Origin: Chthoniobacter flavus
GTDB taxonomy: Bacteria; Verrucomicrobiota; Verrucomicrobiia; Chthoniobacterales; Terrimicrobiaceae
Assembly (NCBI GenBank): GCA_945903555.1
Contig: CAMDOJ010000032.1
Location: 1-12,857, forward strand
Reading direction: 5' to 3'
DNA: 12,857 nt
The translations under genes and the position numbers were made by a program. Shown one piece after another: positions 1-4,715 of the stretch (position 1 is the stretch's first letter; every line of letters starts with the position of its first letter). Below the pieces are notes generated by a model. It was not told the origin of the DNA and searched no databases. It worked only from the letters and a program-made list of their open reading frames with translations.

Positions 1-2
1 AG

Positions 3-374
3 CTTTTTCTGGAATCATTTCTTATTCGCAATGGCGCCGTCGCCTTGGAAGCCTTCCGTGCGATCGACCGCAGCGAGTTGGTCACATACGAAGCCGACCT
101 TCGTCTTCAGGGCTCACCTGTCACCGTCCGAGGTTCTGGAAACGGGCCGATCGACGCCTTTGTCCAAGCCCTTGCGGGAACAGATTTGCCTGTGATCGAG
201 ATTTTAAATTATTCCGAGCACTCGCTAGGCGCTGGGGCCGGAGCGCGTGCGATCAGCTATATTCAAATCAAGGTTTCCACCGGCCGCACGTTCTATGGTG
301 TAGGCAGCGACACGAATATCGAACTCGCTTCAATCCACGCGATCATCAGCGCCCTCAACCGCGCTATCGCTTAG
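3..374 (+). CDS. leuA: 2-isopropylmalate synthase, C-terminal part (5' end outside window)
   Basis: This is the 3' end of the enzyme that condenses 2-oxoisovalerate with acetyl-CoA in the first committed step of leucine synthesis in the cytoplasm. The frame is open from the window edge, so the catalytic TIM barrel lies outside. The visible 123 residues match the C-terminal LeuA regulatory (leucine-binding, dimerisation) domain. Seen directly are GSGNGPIDAFVQAL, the YSEHSLGAGAGARAISYI segment and the terminal block YGVGSDTNIELASIHAI followed by SALNRA. These are the usual conserved blocks of this domain, and the protein ends where family members normally end. No ATG start should be sought inside the window; a TTG at 45 is internal. 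No clear terminator follows; a hairpin repeat begins 47 bases after the stop. Confidence 0.9.
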   Translation, partial: LFLESFLIRNGAVALEAFRAIDRSELVTYEADLRLQGSPVTVRGSGNGPIDAFVQALAGTDLPVIEILNYSEHSLGAGAGARAISYIQIKVSTGRTFYGVGSDTNIELASIHAIISALNRAIA

Positions 375-421
375 GAAAAACGGACTTTTACGCCAACAGG
401 ACTAGCTCGGCCGTTTCTCTT

Positions 422-606
422 ATACCATTGTTCCTTTGAAAATGGACTTTACAGCGCAAAAGAAAGGGGGCATGGCCGTCTCGGCCGTGTGGACACTGGT
501 CTACTTGCTCGCACCTTGCCCATTGGAACCAAGGCGCATGCCAATGTACACAGGCGGGACGCCTGTGCCCCTTTGCAAAAATCCAAAAGCAAGCGGCTTT
601 TGGTAT
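422..606 (+). repeat. Three-hairpin dispersed repeat, copy 1 (185 bp)
   Basis: This element runs from ATACCA to TGGTAT and shares its layout with the copies at 3459-3641 and 3987-4156. It holds three inverted repeats: CATGGCCG/CGGCCGTG with loop TCT (471-489; one mismatch), a perfect CACAGGCG/CGCCTGTG with loop GGA (549-567), and CCAAAAGC/GCTTTTGG with a 5-base loop (583-603). Its termini are loosely inverted (ATACCA versus TGGTAT). It encodes no transposase, so it resembles a MITE or REP-type non-autonomous element. It lies between leuA and the GreA-like gene and ends 5 bases before that gene's ATG. TTTCTC occurs next to both ends and may be a chance target duplication. The element type is inference. 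Confidence 0.85.
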
Positions 607-611
607 TTCTC

Positions 612-1073
612 ATGAACAAAGCTGAAATCATCCGTGAGATTCTCCACTCACTCCGTCAAGATTTTGAAAGTCGCCTCCGCGTTTCCAAAACCACCCGCGA
701 ACAAGGGAACAACTCGGAAAGCCGAGCTGAAGGAAAATATGATACCCTTTCCATCGAGGAGAATTATCTCGCTGACGGCCTTGCAAAGCAGGCGGAATAT
801 GCCGCGCAGGCCATTGCCATCATTGAAAAGATGCCACTTCGCCCTTTTACTGACAGCGATCCGATTGATTTCGGCGCGCTGGTAGAAATCCAGTTTGCCC
901 GAGCGAACGAGTGGTTTTTTCTAGCTCCAGTTGCTGGGGGAACGGAATTCATTTGCGATGGATCAACCGTGACTGTCATCACCCATGAATCCCCTCTGGG
1001 CCGACAATTGCTAGGATCACGGGCTGGCGAGAAAATCCCATCGCCCTCCGCAAAAATCCTCCGCGTCGTTTAA
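612..1073 (+). CDS. GreA/GreB-like transcription elongation factor family protein
   Basis: This predicted 153-residue cytoplasmic protein has the Gre-factor layout: an N-terminal helical region (about 1-73) and a C-terminal FKBP-like domain (about 84-153). The most diagnostic block is HESPLGRQLLGSRAGEKI near residues 125-142, matching the SPLGR.LLG..GE signature of Gre proteins. The helical part carries ESRAEGKYDTLSIEENYLA (36-54), typical of short Gre-like proteins rather than classical GreA, so its acidic tip differs from the standard one. Gre factors bind the RNA polymerase secondary channel and stimulate transcript cleavage; whether this variant does so is unknown. The ATG at 612 was chosen because the frame upstream (possible GTG at 489) is repeat sequence. 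No Shine-Dalgarno precedes it; the bases directly upstream are the repeat end. Confidence 0.8.
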   Translation: MNKAEIIREILHSLRQDFESRLRVSKTTREQGNNSESRAEGKYDTLSIEENYLADGLAKQAEYAAQAIAIIEKMPLRPFTDSDPIDFGALVEIQFARANEWFFLAPVAGGTEFICDGSTVTVITHESPLGRQLLGSRAGEKIPSPSAKILRVV

Positions 1074-1118
1074 CCTCGAATTCAGCAGAAGGGCTGTCTG
1101 CATAGACGCGAGGTTTTT
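1074..1118 (+). terminator. Possible Rho-independent terminator after the GreA-like gene
   Basis: Directly after the stop codon, CCTCG (1074-1078) can pair with CGAGG (1109-1113), which is followed by five T residues (1114-1118). Inside, CAGCAG (1083-1088) can pair with CTG-T-CTG (1094-1100) around the loop AAGGG. The stem is interrupted by internal loops, so strength is uncertain, but the location and T-tract fit a terminator. Confidence 0.35.
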
Positions 1119-1852
1119 AATCCTCAGATTTCATCGCTTTCCGCACTATCCCCTATGAACAATCCTCAAAACTGAGCCTCTTTTTAAGGCAGGTTCTTAT
1201 TGGTCTTGTTTCCTGTAGCCATAATTAGAGCCAAAAAAAGGGCCATCAGCACTCGATTCCTGCAAGCGCAAGGGTCTATCAGGGTCGACTAATTGCGCTA
1301 ATTCATTTGCTGAGCCTGACTATGGCCGATCCCTCAGCTGCCTGCCCGTTTTATGTCATAAACGTAACATTGCGGGGGTAGAGATTTCTTGGGACTAGCC
1401 GCAAAGTTCGTTGATGTCACCAAGCTCTCTCGAAATTCCTTCGCTCGTAGAGCAAGCATTTACGAGGCTTTGCAGGCTTTTGACTTTTTCTCAGTGCATA
1501 CCAGAATTTTTTTCAAGGAGTAGAATATTCCGAAATTCTTTAGGAATAATTGCCCCTAATCACTCGTTTTGCACGGGTTCTATGAGTCATCATTTGGGGT
1601 TCCTGCGTTTCCCTCACACGTCTTCTCCGTCGGCCTGCAAATCGCCTTGTGGCTCCACAAAAAATCCGCCCACCGCCAGCGGTCCATCTTCCCCAGAAGC
1701 TGCCGAACTATCCACGATTTCGCTCCCTATTCAATGAATCGCGCGAACTAAACCGCCTAATTGAAACGCTGTATGGCGACAACGAAAACCAACTTTTTAA
1801 GACAGACCTCACAGATTTCCAAACTGGAAAATTAGAAAACCAAAAAACCAAA
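1119..1852. other. Gene-free stretch, no recognisable feature
   Basis: About 730 bases between the GreA-like gene and the small exported protein. Short open frames at 1411-1737 and 1569-1751 have Ser/Pro-rich translations without any recognisable domain, and I do not accept them as genes. No tRNA, strong palindrome or clear promoter was found. The second half becomes AT-rich and merges with the base composition of the following two genes. It may hold decayed coding sequence, but I cannot identify any. Confidence 0.5.
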
Positions 1853-2266
1853 ATGAAAAAACCCACTGCATTAATACCATCGCTAATATTGTTCATTTTT
1901 TGTTGGACTTTAACCCTACACTCTGAATCTGATCCGCCTGAACTTCAAAAAGTTAATGCTCAACTCAAAGCTGAGAATGACTCCCTTAAGCAAGAAATTC
2001 AAAGTCTTCGAAAGCTTCTTGCAACAGGTAGCACATCTCCTATTGAAACGAAATCGGAGCCCAAAATCTCACCGGCAAAAGAAACTGTGTCTCCGGAAAC
2101 AGCATCTCCAGAAACAGCGTCTCCAGAAACCGCGATTACTACCGGATTTTGGCTTACAACTTCATCAAAACGGCGGCACAACAATTCCTGTAAATACTAC
2201 AAAACTTCCAAGGGGAGTGAGTGCGGCCCGAATGATGGTAGCCCATGTAAATCATGCGGAGGGTAA
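1853..2266 (+). CDS. Small exported protein with coiled coil, SPETA repeats and C-terminal His/Cys module
   Basis: The predicted 137-residue protein begins with a signal peptide or membrane anchor (KK at 2-3, hydrophobic 7-22). A heptad-like helix (about 30-57, LQKVNAQLKAENDSLKQEI) suggests oligomerisation. A linker follows with three SPETA units (80-94). The C-terminal module (about 97-137) carries FWLTTSS, His109, Cys113, Cys124 and a closing CKSCGG (Cys132, Cys135). I recognise similar W-L-x-T-S-S...C-x-x-C-G-G modules from uncharacterised exported PVC proteins. The H/C spacing suggests metal binding or disulfides, but this is inference. The ATG at 1853 puts the signal peptide at the N-terminus; the longer upstream frame adds non-secretory sequence. 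The gene overlaps the next by 13 bases, implying co-expression. No Shine-Dalgarno is visible. Confidence 0.7.
   Translation: MKKPTALIPSLILFIFCWTLTLHSESDPPELQKVNAQLKAENDSLKQEIQSLRKLLATGSTSPIETKSEPKISPAKETVSPETASPETASPETAITTGFWLTTSSKRRHNNSCKYYKTSKGSECGPNDGSPCKSCGG
2090..2134 (+). repeat. Three tandem 15-bp units encoding SPETA
   Basis: Units TCTCCGGAAACAGCA, TCTCCAGAAACAGCG and TCTCCAGAAACCGCG follow one another without gap and differ by one or two bases each. They lie in frame in the linker of the small exported protein, so unit gain or loss would change linker length by five residues without a frameshift. Confidence 0.9.
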
Positions 2267-3120
2267 TCATCTTTCTGTTTCTTCTTGGTTCAATTCTCAG
2301 TGCCAAGGAAATCTCTATTACCACTTGGAACCTGGAATGGTTTCCAGCTGGTAACTCTAAAGGCGTTGCTACTCCAGAGGTAGAATCTAAAAGAATTGAA
2401 GACGCTGCTGCTGCCCTTCGAGAACTCGATTCAGATATAATCGTTCTTCAAGAGGTTAGGGATTACGAAGCCTGTGATGCGTTGGCAAAAGCCATTGATC
2501 CCGCGTATCAGGTTTTAGTTTGCACTGCCTTTAAAAGCGGATTTGGAGGTGCTAAGGGTCTTCAACAAGTGGCAATCCTTTCCAAGTATCCAGCACAATC
2601 ATGCTGGTCGGAAGATTGGAAAACCTTTGGCAAGGTTGACCCGCCTCGTGGATTTGCGTTCGCTCATATCAATATTGATGGAAAAAACATCGCTGTTTAT
2701 GGCGTTCACTTGAAAAGCAATCTGATTATGGGAGGCGACAAGTTCAAAATAAACCAAATCAACATTCTCAAGCGGGAGTTAGCTTCAGAACAGGTTATAG
2801 CTCATTATAAAATGCTTCCAAAAATTTTGGGGCATTCTTTTGATGCTGTGATTGTAGCTGGTGACTTCAATACCAACAAAGACCAATTGAGTTTCGCAAG
2901 TGAAAAGACATTACAGATATTCGAGGAAAATGAATTTGCTTCTGGTTTTGAATCTGCTTCACCACAGCAGAGAATTACTCATCCAAGCAAAGGGGTTTAT
3001 CCAGATGCCACATTTGATTATATCTTTGTAAGAGGTTCCAAGGAAAAGATTTTGAAACCTTCTATATCCAAGTATCAGGTGAGTGATCACTTGCCCGTTA
3101 CCAGCAAATCACTTCTTTGA
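2254..3120 (+). CDS. Exported endonuclease/exonuclease/phosphatase (EEP) family protein
   Basis: This 288-residue protein belongs to the metal-dependent phosphoesterase superfamily that includes DNase I, exonuclease III and sphingomyelinases. All core motifs are visible: TWNLEWF with Asn26, VLQEV with Glu67, YGVHLKSN with His152, VAGDFNTN with Asp204 and Asn206, FDYIFV with Asp255, and SDHLPV with Asp278-His279. The first 17 residues (RR, then a leucine/isoleucine-rich core ending LSA-K) look like a signal peptide, so the enzyme probably acts in the periplasm or outside. The fold alone cannot decide between DNA, RNA, phospholipid or small phosphoesters. The start overlaps the previous gene by 13 bases and has no Shine-Dalgarno, suggesting translational coupling. 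The coding sequence is AT-rich (21 G/C in the 60 bases 2881-2940), unlike the operon to the right. Confidence 0.88.
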   Translation: MRRVIIFLFLLGSILSAKEISITTWNLEWFPAGNSKGVATPEVESKRIEDAAAALRELDSDIIVLQEVRDYEACDALAKAIDPAYQVLVCTAFKSGFGGAKGLQQVAILSKYPAQSCWSEDWKTFGKVDPPRGFAFAHINIDGKNIAVYGVHLKSNLIMGGDKFKINQINILKRELASEQVIAHYKMLPKILGHSFDAVIVAGDFNTNKDQLSFASEKTLQIFEENEFASGFESASPQQRITHPSKGVYPDATFDYIFVRGSKEKILKPSISKYQVSDHLPVTSKSLL

Positions 3121-3458
3121 GTTCTTCGAATTCAATTACTTACAGCAATGCTATGGGGCTTTTTAGACAAATTCCATTTGTATCGCTGTATCCCTAGCTG
3201 AGTGCAACACGTTTTCTGCGTCCCACGGGCGGGGGCGTTTGGATCGGCAATAATAAAAGTCTTCATTCAGGATCAATTTACAAATATCTAATATTTTTTG
3301 CTTGCTTAGGGAGTCGGCACATTTTTGAGTCGCGCGGCCGAGAGGAGGAGTGGCACAGTCCTCGCTCCCTTCCGTTGGCTTTTCTAGCTCAGGAAGGGCA
3401 GGGACGGTCGAGATGGCCGTTCGTGCTTCTTTTTCCATCTTGTCAATTGATTTGGCTA
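3121..3458. other. Mostly empty stretch between the EEP gene and repeat copy 2
   Basis: About 340 bases with no clear terminator after the EEP stop codon and no recognisable RNA gene. The only long open frame is the weak minus-strand candidate at 3163-3465, listed separately. Confidence 0.5.
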
Positions 3459-3465
3459 ATACCAT
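3163..3465 (-). CDS. Doubtful small ORF starting at the edge of repeat copy 2
   Basis: A 100-codon open frame reads leftward. Its first ATG is the reverse complement of the CAT in the ATACCAT end of repeat copy 2, so the repeat would supply the start codon. The translation begins MVLAKSIDKMEKEA and is of mixed, unremarkable composition, without signal peptide, membrane segment or known domain. Third codon positions show no clear bias. It could be a truncated older gene cut by the repeat, or chance. I list it only because it is the sole candidate in this gap. Confidence 0.15.
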   Translation of the reverse strand: MVLAKSIDKMEKEARTAISTVPALPELEKPTEGSEDCATPPLGRATQKCADSLSKQKILDICKLILNEDFYYCRSKRPRPWDAENVLHSARDTAIQMEFV

Positions 3466-3641
3466 TGTCCATTTGAATTTAGACTTTGCAGCGCAAAAGG
3501 GGGGCATGGCCGTCTCGGCCGTGTGGAGACTGGTCTACTTGCTCGCACCCTGCCCATCGGAACCAAGGAGCAGACCGCAGCACACAGGCGAGACGCGCTG
3601 TGCCCCTCTACTAAAATCCAAAAGCAAGCGACTTTTGGTAT
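3459..3641 (+). repeat. Three-hairpin dispersed repeat, copy 2 (183 bp)
   Basis: Same family and orientation as the copies at 422-606 and 3987-4156. The first hairpin is at 3505-3523 (CATGGCCG, loop TCT, CGGCCGTG). The second, at 3583-3602, is imperfect because of an extra base in its right arm (CACAGGCG, AGA, CGCGCTGTG). The third is at 3618-3638 (CCAAAAG/CTTTTGG; the inner pair of the 8-bp stem is lost by a G-to-A difference). It is closest to copy 3, sharing the AGACCGCAG segment, but has 13 extra bases around 3560. Confidence 0.85.
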
Positions 3642-3765
3642 AAGGATGACTCGCTTACAAAAAATACCGCCGAATCCCCCTCTCCCCTAAAGAGTGAACT
3701 GCTGCGGATTTTTTTTCTCACAATGTGTCGACGCTCTGCCCCCCAGCAGCGGCGCTCTTCGGGCA

Positions 3766-3922
3766 AACCTTTGGTTGGAGGATCTTGCTGGGTTGATTCG
3801 CAGGTTCTCTCGACCTGCTCCTCCTTCGGAGCTGCCTTGCGGCAGTCTTTGACTTGCATCGTCCCCGATGCTGCGCCCTGAGGGCTAACCTTCGGTTAGT
3901 CTATCTTCAGCTCTCCCGAGCT
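3766..3922. repeat. Chain of at least eight short hairpins between two repeat copies
   Basis: Consecutive small inverted repeats are visible: AACC/GGTT (3766-3776), CAGGT/ACCTG (3801-3817), GCTCC/GGAGC (3817-3832), CTGCC/GGCAG with loop TTGC (3832-3845), GCATCG/CGATGC with loop TCCC (3856-3871), GCCC/GGGC with loop TGA (3875-3885), CTAACC/GGTTAG with loop TTC (3885-3899) and AGCTC/GAGCT with loop TCCC (3909-3922). Several abut or share a base. No convincing reading frame covers them. They could form a structured transcript, a recombination substrate or a cluster of decayed repeats; the sequence does not decide. Confidence 0.7.
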
Positions 3923-3986
3923 TGCGATTCTCGACCTTTTCCAAAGATCTCGATTCCCCGATGGTGAAAGTCAGAAATTTGAGTTT

Positions 3987-4156
3987 ATACCATTGTCCCT
4001 TTGAAATTGGACTTTGCAGCGGAAAAGGGGGGCATGGCCGTCTCGGCCGTGTGGAGACTGGTCTGCTTTCTCGCACCCTCCCCATCAGACCGCAGCACAC
4101 AGGCGAGACGCGCTGTGCCCCTCTACTAAAATCCAAAAGCAAGCGGCTTTTGGTAT
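3987..4156 (+). repeat. Three-hairpin dispersed repeat, copy 3 (170 bp)
   Basis: Third copy of the family, same orientation. Hairpin 1 is at 4033-4051, and hairpin 3 at 4133-4153 keeps the full 8-bp CCAAAAGC/GCTTTTGG stem. Compared with copy 2 it lacks a 13-base segment (GGAACCAAGGAGC), which explains the length difference. Its right end joins an inverted continuation: TTTGGTAT, A, ATACCAAA (4149-4165) is a perfect 8-1-8 palindrome, suggesting a remnant of an oppositely oriented copy or an insertion footprint. It stands directly before the EF-hand remnant. Confidence 0.85.
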
Positions 4157-4159
4157 AAT

Positions 4160-4481
4160 ACCAAAGTTAGCGCCCAAGAGAAACCCTCCGCCAAACACCC
4201 CGAACGCGAAGATCAATAAACTCAAAGCATTCGACCTCGACGGGAACGACATCTGTCCGCGCGAGGAGTATGAGCGGGCCCACTGGCTGAACTTTGAACG
4301 ATGCGACAAAAATAAAGATGGATTGCTCGATCGCACCGAGTTCCCCGCGAATGCCATCGTCTATCACGACAAAAACAAAGATACCAAACTGGACCGCGAT
4401 GAATACCAGGAGCGCTACGACGAACTCTTCCTGTTTGAAGACAAAAACAAAGACGGCGTCCTGTTTGTGGAAGAGATGTAA
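4160..4481 (+). pseudogene. EF-hand protein lacking its 5' end
   Basis: Four consecutive calcium-binding loops are readable in one frame: DLDGNDICPREE (4233-4268), DKNKDGLLDRTE (4305-4340), DKNKDTKLDRDE (4368-4403) and DKNKDGVLFVEE (4440-4475), with TAA at 4479. Each has acidic residues at positions 1, 3 or 5 and a Glu at position 12. No ATG, GTG or TTG occurs in this frame between the repeat copy 3 and the first loop, so the only available starts lie inside the repeat. In another frame (from 4166) the sequence reads VSAQEKPSAKHPEREDQ before a stop at 4217, which resembles a signal-peptide cleavage region. This suggests a lost signal peptide plus a frameshift near 4215. Such proteins are normally exported. 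It could still be translated as a fusion from a start in the repeat (frame open from GTG 4014). Confidence 0.6.
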
Positions 4482-4556
4482 TCTTGGCGATCAGGGTTTG
4501 AAGCCGGAGGCCAGCTAGAGCCAAGGGAGACCGCGCCGCCAGGGTCCCAAGTTTCA

Positions 4557-4658
4557 GGCGCGTATGCGCCGTTTCTTGATACAAAGGCGGCATTGCCGCG
4601 CAATTCGGACGGCGGCGGCGCGCCATCCCTACCATTGAGAACAAGCGCGCTGCCGCGC
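4557..4658. repeat. Cluster of GC-rich palindromes (REP-like) between convergent genes
   Basis: Four inverted repeats lie within 102 bases: GGCGC/GCGCC with loop GTAT (4557-4570), GCGGC/GCCGC with loop ATT (4587-4599), GGACGGCG/CGCCATCC with one wobble pair and a 6-base loop (4607-4628), and GCGCG/CGCGC with loop CTGC (4645-4658). The location, between the 3' ends of the plus-strand EF-hand remnant and the minus-strand GH2 gene, is typical for REP-like elements. They differ in sequence from the three-hairpin repeat family. Confidence 0.6.
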
Positions 4659-4715
4659 GGGAGCACGAAGAATGGCGGCGAGGTCGTCTTTCCGATCCGC
4701 AGACTGGCCTCGCGC

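Noticed and set aside
471..567. CRISPR-like reading of the repeated hairpins
   Set aside because: The copies are far apart, differ internally and have no regular spacers or cas genes nearby.
489..611. Upstream GTG start extending the GreA-like protein
   Set aside because: The added 41 residues are encoded by the dispersed repeat and have no counterpart in Gre-family proteins; ATG 612 gives the usual length.
1411..1751. Two overlapping plus-strand frames (108 and 60 codons)
   Set aside because: Ser/Pro-rich translations without domain, signal peptide or supporting start context; a decayed gene cannot be excluded.
3121..3170. Possible terminator after the EEP gene (AGC...GCT then TTTTT)
   Set aside because: Only three base pairs with a long loop; too weak to call.
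3611..3859. 82-codon minus-strand frame over the hairpin chain
   Set aside because: It overlaps the end of repeat copy 2 and the inverted repeats; its composition follows the repeats and no domain is visible.
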